Positions 27,091 through 36,192 of a stretch of 64,000 bases of DNA are shown one piece after another. The notes beneath the pieces were generated by a model that saw only the letters and a program-made list of their open reading frames with translations, was not told where the DNA came from and did not search any database. Position 1 is the first letter of the stretch, and each line of letters begins with the position of its first letter. The translations under genes were made by a program, and so were the position numbers. Origin of the DNA: Paucidesulfovibrio gracilis DSM 16080 (lineage in GTDB: Bacteria; Desulfobacterota; Desulfovibrionia; Desulfovibrionales; Desulfovibrionaceae); contig NZ_FUYC01000001.1 of assembly GCF_900167125.1 (NCBI RefSeq), positions 310,001 to 374,000 of the forward strand, read 5' to 3'.

Positions 27091-27120
27091 ATTATAATTT
27101 CCCATGTAGACGGAAGACAA
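27091..27120 (-). promoter_or_regulatory. Promoter of the cytochrome c3-hydrogenase operon
   Basis: On the minus strand TTGTCT (27115-27120) is followed after 18 bases by a perfect TATAAT (27091-27096). The predicted start, near 27084, leaves a leader of about 58 bases before the cytochrome ATG. Confidence 0.65.
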
Positions 27121-27172
27121 TCATGCCCCACGCGACCTTGCCCCGAACCGCCGGCTGGTCTACCGTACCGAT

Positions 27173-27997
27173 ATGACGGACCAAACATCACAAAAGATCC
27201 TGACCGGTCCCCAAGAGGATCGGCTCTTTGTAAAGCTGCCTTTTGCCAGTTTGCTGGCCGGTGGGCTGGAATATTTCGTGGAGCACGGGCTGCAACCCGA
27301 GATTTGCTTTGAGGCGGACCAGGTCAACCGGATGGGAACGGAGCAAATGGTCCCCCTGGCCCAGACACTACGCAACGCGAACCTGCGTTGCACGGTGCAC
27401 GCGCCCTTCAACGGACTGGACTTCGGCGCGCTGGACGCGGACCGAATGGCCTGGACCCGCCAGAGCCTGGACAGAACCTTGCTGCTTTGCCGCGAACTTG
27501 CCCCGGTCACCGTGGTGGTGCATGGCGGTCAGCCACGGTTTCAGTCCAGCGCGGAATATGAACGGTGGAACGAACGCGCCCTGCCCCTGCTGCAAACCAC
27601 GGCACAGCAGGCCCAGGACCAGGGAACACGTGTGGTGCTGGAAAACATCTGCCACACTAGGCCGGAACAGCTCGCTCCCCTATTGGAAAAACTGGACGGA
27701 CTGGCGGGCTGGTGCCTGGATGTGGGACACTGGCACGTTTTCGGCCGGGAGCCTATCTCCCGCTGGGCAAAAATTCTCGGTTCCCGGTTGGAGCAACTGC
27801 ACTTGCACGACAATCACGGCGGTGCTGACGAACATCTGGCCGTGGGGCAGGGAAGCATCGAATTTCATCAGGTACTCGGCACTCTCGCCGAGACCGGGCC
27901 GGTGCACACCCCGCCCGTGGTCACGCTCGAAGTCCCCTACCAAACCGGCGTGGAACCGAGCTTGCGCGCCCTGGCTCCTGTCTGGCCCTGGGGCTGA
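27173..27997 (+). CDS. Xylose-isomerase-like TIM-barrel protein
   Basis: 274 residues with the layout of the sugar phosphate isomerase/epimerase and endonuclease IV fold: CTVHAPFNGLDF, VVVHGGQP, VVLENICH (metal-binding Glu), WCLDVGHWHVFG, LEQLHLHDNHGG and VVTLEVPY. These His, Glu and Asp positions are the usual divalent-metal ligands. The reaction cannot be told from sequence; relatives include isomerases, epimerases and repair endonucleases. It is transcribed away from the hydrogenase operon and shares its upstream region. It stands alone, with the next gene convergent. Confidence 0.8.
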   Translation: MTDQTSQKILTGPQEDRLFVKLPFASLLAGGLEYFVEHGLQPEICFEADQVNRMGTEQMVPLAQTLRNANLRCTVHAPFNGLDFGALDADRMAWTRQSLDRTLLLCRELAPVTVVVHGGQPRFQSSAEYERWNERALPLLQTTAQQAQDQGTRVVLENICHTRPEQLAPLLEKLDGLAGWCLDVGHWHVFGREPISRWAKILGSRLEQLHLHDNHGGADEHLAVGQGSIEFHQVLGTLAETGPVHTPPVVTLEVPYQTGVEPSLRALAPVWPWG

Positions 27998-28004
27998 CGG
28001 AAGG

Positions 28005-28568
28005 CTATCGATCGCCGCCCGCTCCAACGGGCAGGACAAACCGCCACCGACAATCATACTCCGGTGGGGTGGGATCCGGCGGTGCCTGGACGCATTCCAC
28101 CTGCACGGACGGGGACACGCGCGCGGCAAACCGGCGGAATTCGGTCTCGTGCATCTCCCGGCATTCATACGGCTCCAGGCCATGCTTTTCCCGTCCGGCC
28201 TGGGCCGGGCAGCGGCGGACCGTCACTGTGATGCCCCGGATCACGCCCTCGGCGTCGGGCGCGTCATGCTCCACCGCGCACTCCACAGTGGGTATCCAGG
28301 GCAAATATTCATACGCCTTCCAAAACCCGCACGGCGTGTCCGCAAATGGCCCGAACCGCTCCAGCACGTCCCGGGCCGCCAAGTCGCCCATCTTATCCCA
28401 AACCAGACCGTTGACCGCCTCGGCCTCGGCCCGGCCATGGCGCTTTTCCACATTCAGGAACCAAAAGCCGTCGCAAAGCCGCAACTGCCAGAGCAAGGAT
28501 GATACGTATTCACGCACCTCGCGCCGGTCCATGCCGTCCATGACGGACAAATCAAATTGCTTGCTCAT
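28005..28568 (-). CDS. Conserved protein of unknown function (DUF6125-like)
   Basis: 187 residues, soluble, no signal peptide. Segments such as RREVREYVSSLLWQLRLCDGFWFLNVEKRHG and VNGLVWDKMGDLAARDVLERFG recall a group of anaerobe proteins labelled DUF6125, related to L-2-amino-thiazoline-4-carboxylate hydrolase-like proteins; this is from memory and uncertain. Cysteines in RRCPAQA and PYECREMH are present but do not form a clear metal site. The start overlaps the upstream membrane protein stop by four bases, so the two are coupled. Confidence 0.6.
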   Translation of the reverse strand: MSKQFDLSVMDGMDRREVREYVSSLLWQLRLCDGFWFLNVEKRHGRAEAEAVNGLVWDKMGDLAARDVLERFGPFADTPCGFWKAYEYLPWIPTVECAVEHDAPDAEGVIRGITVTVRRCPAQAGREKHGLEPYECREMHETEFRRFAARVSPSVQVECVQAPPDPTPPEYDCRWRFVLPVGAGGDR

Positions 28569-29215
28569 GCTTCATCCCTATACAATGCACGGCGAACGCG
28601 CCGCGAATGGTTGAGGTACAACAACCAAAATCCCGCCAAAACCGCATGCACGGAATAAAACCAGCCCGCCGCCTCCAGAAAACGCCGGGCATGCGCCACA
28701 CCAAGAGTTGGACCCAACGTCAACAATTGGGTCAACGCGCTCAATAGCACCAGATACAACACTCCGCGGGTCAAGGCCGGAGCGCGCGGATCCTCCCGCC
28801 GAAACAACACGACGGACAGCGGACCCAGAACAAACACGGCCGCCCCCGTAAACAAGGTGAGCCAGAGCAGAATGGTGACCAACGGGGGATGCCCCACGCC
28901 CGCCCCGGTCAGGGACGGCTCTAGCGCATTCCACGCTCCCAGGGCTATCCAGGCGGACAAGGCGGGATACACGCCGCCCACAAAGGCAAAAAGTCCCCAA
29001 AGCCAGCCGCCCAGCGCGTATCGGCCCGCACTCGTCGCAGCAGCCCGGGCTTCGTCGATCCAGCCCAGCTCCTTATGCCCGCGCTTGAGCAGCTCTGTTT
29101 TGAGCGCCAGCCGAGCTTCAGGCGTCAATTGACCGCCGCGCCCCAGCTCCAACAGCTCCTCATCCCCAAGCTCCGAATATTTTTTCGCGATCTTGTCGAT
29201 GTTCACCCGGAGCAC
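28565..29215 (-). CDS. Four-helix membrane protein of unknown function
   Basis: 216 residues. The first 65 form a soluble helical region ([18 protein letters not shown] and [22 protein letters not shown]), which resembles short helical segments found before membrane parts in other Desulfovibrio proteins. Then come about four hydrophobic segments between 70 and 205. I do not recognise a named family. Its stop overlaps the start of the DUF6125-like gene, and it lies one base from the ArfB-like gene upstream, so the three genes form one transcript. Confidence 0.6.
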   Translation of the reverse strand: MLRVNIDKIAKKYSELGDEELLELGRGGQLTPEARLALKTELLKRGHKELGWIDEARAAATSAGRYALGGWLWGLFAFVGGVYPALSAWIALGAWNALEPSLTGAGVGHPPLVTILLWLTLFTGAAVFVLGPLSVVLFRREDPRAPALTRGVLYLVLLSALTQLLTLGPTLGVAHARRFLEAAGWFYSVHAVLAGFWLLYLNHSRRVRRALYRDEA

Positions 29216-29216
29216 G

Positions 29217-29642
29217 TTACCAATCCTCCCGGCGCACCGGCCCGCGGCAGCGCTTCACCGAAGCCCGGCGCTTTTTCGATTCCAAACGGCGACGCCGCTC
29301 CCCGGCCGGAACCCCGGAGCGCACACGCTCCATCACCGGAGCCAGCGCCTCGGCCAGCAGGTCCGCAAAACGTCGCAAAACCTCCTCCCGGTTGCGCTCA
29401 AAACTCCGATGCGTCTGGCACGCCAGCGTCAACACGCCGTCCTTGCCGATCCTGCGGCGCAACTTGCCGCGCAAAAGCATCTTTTGCAATTGGGTTAGCC
29501 GCCGTGAACGACCGAGATTGAAGCGCAACACCGCCTTGGTGGACGCCGTGTTCACATGCTGCCCGCCCGGACCGGACGAACGTACCGCCCGAATCCGAAT
29601 TTCCTTTAGCGGAATGGATACGTCTTCTGCGATGTATAACAT
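29217..29642 (-). CDS. arfB: ArfB-type ribosome-rescue peptidyl-tRNA hydrolase
   Basis: 141 residues. The GGQ motif lies in [22 protein letters not shown] (about 21-42), and the C-terminal third is a highly basic tail rich in Arg and Lys ([19 protein letters not shown]), which in ArfB (YaeJ) enters the empty mRNA channel. It frees stalled ribosomes by hydrolysing peptidyl-tRNA without a stop codon. It is too short and lacks the codon-recognition domains of a normal release factor. It heads a small operon with two unknown genes. Confidence 0.92.
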   Translation of the reverse strand: MLYIAEDVSIPLKEIRIRAVRSSGPGGQHVNTASTKAVLRFNLGRSRRLTQLQKMLLRGKLRRRIGKDGVLTLACQTHRSFERNREEVLRRFADLLAEALAPVMERVRSGVPAGERRRRLESKKRRASVKRCRGPVRREDW

Positions 29643-29778
29643 TCCAAAAGCCTACCAAATCCCTCACCGAAAGATAAGCCCCACCCACGGCCCCACGCAC
29701 ACACTTTTCTTTCCCACCATTATCGGCTACAAACCGCTCAGAATAACACCTGCCGCAAGGCTACGGAGGAAACCGACC

Positions 29779-30264
29779 ATGAATAACTGCCCCTGCGGGT
29801 CCGGCAAGACCATCGACCAATGCTGTGAACCCTACATCCAGGGCCGGGAACACGCGCCCACCGCCGAAGCCCTGATGCGCTCGCGCTACACGGCCTATGC
29901 AATCAAAAACCTGGAATATCTGCGCGATACACTTCTGCCTGAAGAACGAGACGAATTCGACATCGAAGCCGCACGCAAGTGGTCCGAAACCGCCCAGTGG
30001 GACGGCCTGGATATCCTGCATACCGAAGACGGCGGACCCGACGACGAGACCGGCATAGTGGATTTTGTCGCTCGGTACTCCCAGTCCGGCGTGCGCCAGG
30101 CACACCGGGAACTCGGCTCCTTCCGCAAACAGGAGGGACAGTGGCTCTACGTGGACGGTGAAGTACGCGGCGAACCCCAGCGCCGGGCCACCCCCAAAGT
30201 GGGCCGAAATGAACCCTGCCCCTGCGGGTCCGGCAAAAAGTACAAAAAATGCTGCGGGAAATAG
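29779..30264 (+). CDS. YchJ-like protein with SEC-C motifs at both ends
   Basis: 161 residues from the ATG at 29779, with GGAGGA eight bases upstream; the open frame extends much further upstream but without a good start. A zinc-binding SEC-C motif opens the protein ([13 protein letters not shown]) and another ends it ([13 protein letters not shown]). Between them is the YchJ core ([25 protein letters not shown] and an NTF2-like segment with [12 protein letters not shown] and VDFVARY). Function is unknown; the zinc knuckles suggest protein or nucleic-acid contacts. The next 540 bases hold a repeat-like element and no gene. Confidence 0.9.
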   Translation: MNNCPCGSGKTIDQCCEPYIQGREHAPTAEALMRSRYTAYAIKNLEYLRDTLLPEERDEFDIEAARKWSETAQWDGLDILHTEDGGPDDETGIVDFVARYSQSGVRQAHRELGSFRKQEGQWLYVDGEVRGEPQRRATPKVGRNEPCPCGSGKKYKKCCGK

Positions 30265-30269
30265 CATAG

Positions 30270-30661
30270 AAGGGCATAGCCTTCGGCGACCAGAGGGGAA
30301 ACCTTTCTGGAGAAAGGTTCTCCCCCCTGGACCCCCCTTCCAAAGACTTTCATTAGCTCCAGGCCTGCGGCCTGTCGCGGGTATCGTTTGTTTACCTGAT
30401 TTTTATTTCCTCCCCCTCCCCAAAAGCAAAGGAACGGCCGAAGCCGTTCCTTTGCTTTTGGGGGCGCACCGTTGCCGCGAGTTTCGGGAGGGCGAAGCCA
30501 TCCCGGAAATCGCGGCAACATGAGATCACGCCGCCGCATTGCTCCGCCTTGCCACTCCTCCGACGCCCTTTCACCCCACGCCCCCGGCCGCGCGCAGCGC
30601 GAGACCGGTAAACGGGGGTCCAGGGGGCCGCGGGCCTCCTGGTCGCCGAAGGCATGCCTTT
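30270..30661. repeat. Intergenic element with terminal inverted repeats (MITE or REP-like)
   Basis: The ends are near-perfect inverted repeats: ccttcggcgaccag at 30280-30293 recurs inverted at 30639-30652, extended by gcat-a/t-gcc on the outer side. Just inside each arm a CCCCCTGGACCCCC-type motif also recurs in inverse order. The interior has a 21-bp perfect hairpin (30418-30463) and an imperfect one (30471-30519). There is no coding frame of substance. Motifs of this kind are dispersed in Desulfovibrio genomes (from memory), so it may be a mobile miniature element or a structured intergenic repeat. Confidence 0.6.
30418..30463. terminator. Perfect 21-bp hairpin inside the intergenic element
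   Basis: ccccaaaagcaaaggaacgg, extended by c, (30418-30438) pairs fully with 30443-30463 around the loop cgaa. No T run follows directly, so whether it ends transcription of the YchJ-like gene is uncertain. Confidence 0.5.
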
Positions 30662-30804
30662 CATTTCTTCAACGCCATGCCCTCTTGCTCGACCCTGGTT
30701 TGACTTTTTAATTCTTTAAAATTATTATATATTTTTCTACAATTCCGGTAGGGTTTTTCCGTACTGTTTCCGTCAACACGCTTCAGGCATGGCAAGGAAT
30801 CATC

Positions 30805-31242
30805 ATGACCGAATCAACATTCAATGAAATCAACGAATTTGTGACACAGTGGAACGACAACGGCAATCGCTGCAAAGACTGCTTTCTGCGGTTGAAGCAA
30901 CATTGCGAAGGCATGGACGGCATCCGCCTGGAGTGGATCGCCCGCCCGGGGATCACGTATTCTTTGCGTGCGACCCATTCGCAGCAGGCCGACTCGGACC
31001 GGAATCTTTTCGCCATGATCGATATCATCGACGACGACCCCAGCGACCGTTGGCTGTCGGTTTGTTTTTACAACGACATGGTCAGCGATCCCGACGAAGC
31101 GGGTGATTATGTTCCCGAGGGACTGCTCGGCCAGGACGCGCTTTGTTTCGACGTGGAATCCTGGGACGACGGCCACCTCGGCTATGTGGAATCCCGTCTT
31201 TCCGAGGCGTGTTCCTGTGCTGCCGGAGGCTCCGACGAATGA
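30805..31242 (+). CDS. Hypothetical acidic protein
   Basis: 145 residues; I do not recognise it. Cys-rich near the start (NRCKDCFLRLKQHCEG) and near the end (ACSCAAGG), otherwise acidic and soluble, with a beta-rich middle (YSLRATHS, NLFAMIDIIDDDPSDRWLSVCFYND). A D-rich stretch covers DMVSDPDEAGDYVPEG. Its stop overlaps the start of the next small gene as ATGA, so they are coupled, which supports both being real. The overall pattern recalls cytoplasmic proteins with a metal-binding or protein-binding role, but no function can be given. Confidence 0.65.
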   Translation: MTESTFNEINEFVTQWNDNGNRCKDCFLRLKQHCEGMDGIRLEWIARPGITYSLRATHSQQADSDRNLFAMIDIIDDDPSDRWLSVCFYNDMVSDPDEAGDYVPEGLLGQDALCFDVESWDDGHLGYVESRLSEACSCAAGGSDE

Positions 31243-31529
31243 TCACCCATGAGGAATTGCACGCGGCGTTGTTCGCTGTTCTGGGACAGGAATTGCCCGA
31301 CCAGGCCACCCGGCATGTGAATGAAGCCTTGCGGCTGGCAGGCATTCTGGAACAACGCGGCTTTGAATTTCGTTTGCTGGACGCCCGGCCCAAGGATCCG
31401 CACAGCACGTTGTGGAAGGCCATGTTCTCTAAGGAAAGTGACCTGTTTCACAGTGAGAATACGGATGCGGCCCTGGCCATCGGCATTGCGGCCCTCGAAG
31501 CGCTACAGGCGGAATCGGCCGGTCGGTAG
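31239..31529 (+). CDS. Small hypothetical protein
   Basis: 96 residues from the ATG at 31239 (overlapping the upstream stop). It is mostly helical: MITHEELHAALFAVLGQEL, ATRHVNEALRLAGILEQRG, then FRLLDARPKDPHSTLWKAMFSK and a final helix ALAIGIAALEALQA. No family is recognised. It is followed by a clean intrinsic terminator, so it ends the two-gene operon with the acidic protein. Confidence 0.7.
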   Translation: MITHEELHAALFAVLGQELPDQATRHVNEALRLAGILEQRGFEFRLLDARPKDPHSTLWKAMFSKESDLFHSENTDAALAIGIAALEALQAESAGR

Positions 31530-31551
31530 ACGATTTTCCCCTCCGTCATTG

Positions 31552-31583
31552 ACCCCGGTACGGATCGTCCCGGGGTTTTTTTT
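31552..31583 (+). terminator. Intrinsic terminator of the small two-gene operon
   Basis: accccgg (31552-31558) pairs with ccggggt (31570-31576) and is followed by eight T residues. Confidence 0.85.
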
Positions 31584-31739
31584 GATGCATTTTTATGTAT
31601 GCAGCACAGGAAACCTTGCCGCAAATCCGGAATGTTTGTCAGCACCCCGGGGCTGTGATAGCCAAGGGGTTTTGAACGTCCGTATGGGTGGGCTGCGGCC
31701 CGAGCCTCCCCTCGCGGCAAACCTCGGAATTTATATCGA

Positions 31740-32687
31740 ATGCAGATCAGCAGAGAAAGCCGTCGTCGCCGTCTTGCCGCCAAGGTACAGAAAAAACTTC
31801 ACATGCCCCCGGCAACGCGACTGCGTCGGTTCATCACGCGGCACTTCATGATCCTTTTCGGCGCGGCCATGGCCGCCTTGGGATTCGTGCTCTTCCAGGT
31901 ACCCTACAACATCACGGCAGGCGGGGTCAGCGGCCTGGCCATCATCGTCAATAAATTCAGCGGCATTTCCGAGGGTCTGTTGATCTGGCTGTTCAATGTT
32001 CCGCTTTTGGTATTGGGATTTTTCAAGCTGGGACGGTGGCGTTTTCTGGCGGCCACGGTAGTCTGCGTTGCTGCTTTTTCCCTGTTCGTGGAACTGTTTC
32101 TTGGCATTCTTCCGGGAATGCTGGAGCCGTACCCCATCACCCATGACAAGTTTCTGGCCAGCCTGTATGCGGGCGTCACCTTTGGCCTGGGCAATGGCCT
32201 GATCTACCGCTTCGGCTCCACCATCGGGGGTACGTCCATACCGGCGCGCATCATCCACAATTATACCGGCTACCCCATGAGCCAGGTGTATCTGTTCACG
32301 GATCTGGCAGTGGTCTTTGTGGGCGGAGTGGTCTTCAACTGGGAAATGGCCATGCTCGCCCTGTTCACCCTGGTACTGTCCGGCATTTTTTCGGACTTCA
32401 TTATGGAAGGCGTCAGCCAGTTGCGCACGGCCGTGATCATCACCAAGAAAGCGGACCAGATCCGGTTCGCCCTGGTCAACGAGATGCGGCGCGGCGTGTC
32501 CATGTGGGACGTGACCGGCGGCTACTCGCGGGAAACGCGCACCATGCTGTACTGCACGGTGAGCCGTTCGCGAGTCAATGACCTGCGTTTCATGGTTTCC
32601 CAGATTGATCCCGACGCCCTGGTCATTGTCGGCGTTGTGCAACAGGCCTGGGGCGGATACGGAAACCTGAAGTTGAATAAAGACTGA
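31740..32687 (+). CDS. YitT family membrane protein
   Basis: 315 residues. A basic N-terminus precedes about five membrane segments: MILFGAAMAALGFVLFQ, LLIWLFNVPLLVLGF, FLAATVVCVAAFSLFVELF, and two more around VYLFTDLAVVFVGGVVF and AMLALFTLVLSGIFSDF. Family marks are ITAGGVSGLAIIVN and TIGGTSIPARII, and the cytoplasmic C-terminal DUF2179 domain has VITKKADQI, GVSMWDVTGGYSRETRTMLYC and DPDALVIV. Function is unknown in most bacteria. No strong ribosome-binding site precedes the ATG; a start at 31803 would omit the basic leader. Confidence 0.88.
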   Translation: MQISRESRRRRLAAKVQKKLHMPPATRLRRFITRHFMILFGAAMAALGFVLFQVPYNITAGGVSGLAIIVNKFSGISEGLLIWLFNVPLLVLGFFKLGRWRFLAATVVCVAAFSLFVELFLGILPGMLEPYPITHDKFLASLYAGVTFGLGNGLIYRFGSTIGGTSIPARIIHNYTGYPMSQVYLFTDLAVVFVGGVVFNWEMAMLALFTLVLSGIFSDFIMEGVSQLRTAVIITKKADQIRFALVNEMRRGVSMWDVTGGYSRETRTMLYCTVSRSRVNDLRFMVSQIDPDALVIVGVVQQAWGGYGNLKLNKD

Positions 32688-32696
32688 CCCCGCCCG

Positions 32697-33194
32697 TCAG
32701 GAAGGCGGACCGCACTGGTCGTTGTCCTGCGACGCGGTGTGTTTGCCTTCCTGCCATGGGGAAAAGGACGACTTGCTGGTCCGGCAGACCAGCCCATACC
32801 CCAGGCTCAAGGCCAGGATCACCGCGCCCAGGGCCAAGACCTCCTGATAATCGTTGACCGAAAAATCCAGCACAATGACCTTTCGCGCCGCCGCCATGAG
32901 CGCCGTGGAAATGACCAGCTTTAAATGGATCATTTCCGATTCCAGATAGATGACAATATTCGCGAATATTTCAATGGCGATGAGCACGGCCATGAACGCC
33001 CCGAATGTTGCCAGGATATCATTGATATTCAGGAGAAAAAAAGGCGGCGTGGTCATGCGTTGGTAGAGCACCCAAACAACGTCAAAAATGCCCCAGATGA
33101 TCACCAGGGTCATGAGCACGGCCAGCATTTTTACGGAAATGCGGACCACGTCCCACAGGCGGCGAATGAGTGGATCGGTATGAGGGTTGGGCAT
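32697..33194 (-). CDS. PsiE family membrane protein
   Basis: 165 residues from the ATG at 33194, which has AGGGAG four bases upstream; a TTG at 33266 in the same frame has no such site. Four hydrophobic segments occur, with the family stretch FMAVLIAIEIFANIVIYL and VISTALMAAARKVIVLDF, which identify PsiE (phosphate-starvation-inducible E) relatives. The role is poorly known. The gene is convergent with yitT, nine bases between stops. The Ser- and Gln-rich C-terminus is cytoplasmic and variable. Confidence 0.78.
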   Translation of the reverse strand: MPNPHTDPLIRRLWDVVRISVKMLAVLMTLVIIWGIFDVVWVLYQRMTTPPFFLLNINDILATFGAFMAVLIAIEIFANIVIYLESEMIHLKLVISTALMAAARKVIVLDFSVNDYQEVLALGAVILALSLGYGLVCRTSKSSFSPWQEGKHTASQDNDQCGPPS

Positions 33195-33392
33195 GCAGCT
33201 CCCTGATTTGACCGCTGCGGGTGCAGCGGGCTTGCCGTGCGCGCCGACGGTTTCGGTCTCGGCCAAACCGTCAGCTGGGGATTACAGCTATTATTTTCCC
33301 TTTTTCTTTGCCGATGTCAATTTATATCATACCGACATTCCTATCTGATTAACCGCGTTCCCATCTTGACCTGTCGATCTTTTTCGTACATT

Positions 33393-33401
33393 TGTTATAG
33401 T
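33393..33401 (+). promoter_or_regulatory. Extended -10 promoter upstream of the P-type ATPase
   Basis: TG-T-TATAGT at 33393-33401 is an extended -10 element; a TTGACC lies 24 bases earlier (too far for a normal -35). The predicted leader is about 75 bases, ending in AGGAGG before the ATG at 33481. Confidence 0.5.
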
Positions 33402-33480
33402 GCCGTACCGTTAGATACCCCCTGTTCCCATCGGAGTACCGTGGGCACCATCCGCCCCCCTCGAACCAACAGGAGGAAGC

Positions 33481-36174
33481 ATGGAAACCCTTCTTGAAAA
33501 ACATTGGCACCACCTTTCATCCGATCAGACCGCGGAATTGTTCAGCGTGAATGAGGAAAAAGGGCTGGATCGCTTTGAAGTCGAAAAACGGCTGGAACAC
33601 TTCGGCCGAAACGAGATTTCCGGCAAGCGCTCCAAAACGCCTTTGGAACGCTTTCTGCTGCAATTCCATCAACCGCTGATCTACATTCTGCTGGCCGCCG
33701 GCATCATCACCGCGTTCCTCCAGGAATGGGTGGACGCGGGAGTGATCCTGGGCGTGGTCATCGTCAACGCGCTGGTGGGCTTTTTTCAGGAATCCAAGGC
33801 CGTAAAGGCGCTCAACTCCCTGGCCGAATCCATGCGCGTGGAAGCCACGGTGCTGCGCGCCGGGGAAACCCAGCGCATCGACGCCGCGCAACTCGTTCCC
33901 GGCGATGTGGTCCTGCTTCGATCCGGGGACAAGGTTCCGGCGGACTTGCGAATTTTATCCGCACGGGAGCTGCGTGTGGACGAATCCACACTCACCGGGG
34001 AATCCGTTCCCGTGGAAAAGCGGAGCGGCGCCTGCCCCACGGATGCGGTGCTGGCCGAACGAACCTGCATGGCGTTTGCCGGAACCCTGGTGAACTACGG
34101 CCAGGGGCAGGGACTTGTCGTGGCCACGGGCAACCGGACGGAAATCGGCCTCATCTCCGGCATGGTGGATTCCGCGGATGAATTGGAAACACCGCTGACC
34201 CGCAAGATCACCTCCTTCAGCCACACGCTGCTTATCGCCATTCTTGTCCTGGCGGGCGCATCCTTCCTGCTGGGGCTGCTGCGCGACGAACCCGCCGCGG
34301 AAATGTTCATGGCCGCCGTGGCCCTGGCCGTGGGCGCCATACCCGAGGGACTGCCCGCTGCCGTGACCATCATCCTGGCTCTGGGTGTTTCCCGCATGGC
34401 CGGACGAAAAGCCATTGTCCGTAAACTTCCGGCCGTGGAAACCCTGGGCGGCACCACGGTGATCTGCTCGGACAAGACCGGCACGCTCACGGAAAATCAA
34501 ATGACGGTTCAGGCGATCTACGCGGGATCACAATCCTTTGCGGTCAGCGGCACGGGGTACGCGCCCGAGGGCGAGGTATCCGCCCGGGATGGAGCGGACC
34601 TGGGCAATGCGGCCCTGGCGGAATGCCTGCGGGCCGGCCTGCTCTGCAATGATGCGCAACTCCGGCCCGACAGCGGACGGCTCGTGGCCGAAGGCGATCC
34701 CACGGAAGCGGCCCTGCTCGTTTCCGCCCAAAAATTCGGACTCTCCAGAAACGATGAAACGGTTTCGGCTCCGCGCACGGATGAAATCCCCTTTGAATCC
34801 GAGCTGCAATACATGGTCACCCTGCATCGCCGGGGCGAGCGTGGTGTTGCCTACATGAAAGGCGCGGTGGAGCGTGTGTTGGACTGCTGCGACACGGCCA
34901 TGGGACCGGACGGCAACACCGCGGAACTGGACGTGGACGCAATTCTTGAAATGCAGAACACCATGGCTGCACGCGGACTGCGTGTGCTGGCCCTGGCCCG
35001 CAAGGAAACCGCCCCGGAAGCCCTGGACCGCGGCGAACTGTCGTCGGGTCTCGTTTTTCTCGGACTTCAGGGCATGATTGATCCGCCCCGGGCCGAGGTC
35101 ATGGAAGCCATTGCCGCGTGCCACAAGGCTGGCGTGGCCGTAAAGATGATCACCGGGGACCACGCTGTCACGGCCCAGGCCATCGGCACCCAGCTGGGAT
35201 TGTGCGGCGGGCCGGGACTGCCCGGACAGGCCTGCCCCGTGCTCACGGGTCGGGAGATCGCGGAACTCAACGACAAGCAACTTATCCAGCGTGTCGCGGA
35301 CATTCCGGTCTTCGCCCGAGTCTCGCCCGAACAAAAGCTGCGCCTTGTGATGGCCATGCAAGCCCTCGGAGAAATCTGCGCCATGACCGGCGACGGCGTG
35401 AACGATGCCCCCGCCCTGAAACAGGCGGACATCGGCATCGCCATGGGTATCAGCGGCACAGAGACGGCCAAGGAATCCGCAGACATGGTCCTCACGGACG
35501 ACAACTTCGCCACCATCGAAGCCGCAGTGGAGGAAGGCCGCTGCGTATTCTCCAACCTTGTGAAATTCATCGCCTGGACCCTGCCCACCAATGCGGGCGA
35601 GGGACTGGTCATTCTTACGGCCATCCTGTTCGGCGCCACACTCCCCATCCTGCCGGTGCAGATCCTTTGGATCAACATGACCACCGCGGCCTGCCTGGGC
35701 ATGATGCTGGCCTTTGAACCAATGGAACAGGGCATCATGCAACGACCGCCCCGCAGACCGGACAGGCCCATTCTGGACAAGGTCATCCTCAAGCGGGTCG
35801 GCATGGTCAGCGTCATCCTGCTGGTGGCGGCGTTCGGCCTGTTCGAGTGGGAACTTCGCAGCGGTGCTTCCCTGGAAAAGGCCCGGACCATGGCCGTGAA
35901 CGTGTTTATCGTGGTGGAGGCGTTCTATCTCTTCAATGCGCGGTCCTTCCGCCGTTCTCCGTTCGCCCTGGGGCTGCGGACCAACCCATGGGTACCCCTC
36001 GGCGTCGGTGTCATGCTCCTGTTCCAACTGGCCTACACCTACGCCCCGATCATGAACACCCTGTTCTCCAGCGCTCCCATCGGCTGGCTGGACTGGGCCA
36101 AGATCGCGTTTTGCGGGGCCGTGGCCTTTACCCTGGTGGAACTTGATAAAAAACGGACCCACACGGACCTTTGA
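33481..36174 (+). CDS. P-type (P2A-like) cation-transporting ATPase
   Basis: 897 residues with a strong AGGAGG start. Motifs run in order: TLTGESVPVEK, PEGLPAAVTIILALG in membrane helix 4, phosphorylated Asp331 in CSDKTGTLTENQMT, the nucleotide-binding segment MKGAVERVLD, KMITGDHAVTAQAIG and MTGDGVNDAPALKQADIGIAMG. Ten membrane helices are expected, four after 690. The PEGLP motif is shared with calcium and Na/K-type pumps, but helix 6 reads LWINMTTAACLGMM, without the Asp that SERCA uses there, so the ion is not assigned; Ca2+, Na+ or K+ are possible. It stands alone between a PsiE gene and a secreted repeat protein. Confidence 0.93.
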   Translation: METLLEKHWHHLSSDQTAELFSVNEEKGLDRFEVEKRLEHFGRNEISGKRSKTPLERFLLQFHQPLIYILLAAGIITAFLQEWVDAGVILGVVIVNALVGFFQESKAVKALNSLAESMRVEATVLRAGETQRIDAAQLVPGDVVLLRSGDKVPADLRILSARELRVDESTLTGESVPVEKRSGACPTDAVLAERTCMAFAGTLVNYGQGQGLVVATGNRTEIGLISGMVDSADELETPLTRKITSFSHTLLIAILVLAGASFLLGLLRDEPAAEMFMAAVALAVGAIPEGLPAAVTIILALGVSRMAGRKAIVRKLPAVETLGGTTVICSDKTGTLTENQMTVQAIYAGSQSFAVSGTGYAPEGEVSARDGADLGNAALAECLRAGLLCNDAQLRPDSGRLVAEGDPTEAALLVSAQKFGLSRNDETVSAPRTDEIPFESELQYMVTLHRRGERGVAYMKGAVERVLDCCDTAMGPDGNTAELDVDAILEMQNTMAARGLRVLALARKETAPEALDRGELSSGLVFLGLQGMIDPPRAEVMEAIAACHKAGVAVKMITGDHAVTAQAIGTQLGLCGGPGLPGQACPVLTGREIAELNDKQLIQRVADIPVFARVSPEQKLRLVMAMQALGEICAMTGDGVNDAPALKQADIGIAMGISGTETAKESADMVLTDDNFATIEAAVEEGRCVFSNLVKFIAWTLPTNAGEGLVILTAILFGATLPILPVQILWINMTTAACLGMMLAFEPMEQGIMQRPPRRPDRPILDKVILKRVGMVSVILLVAAFGLFEWELRSGASLEKARTMAVNVFIVVEAFYLFNARSFRRSPFALGLRTNPWVPLGVGVMLLFQLAYTYAPIMNTLFSSAPIGWLDWAKIAFCGAVAFTLVELDKKRTHTDL

Positions 36175-36192
36175 GGCATTGCTTTGTACCCT

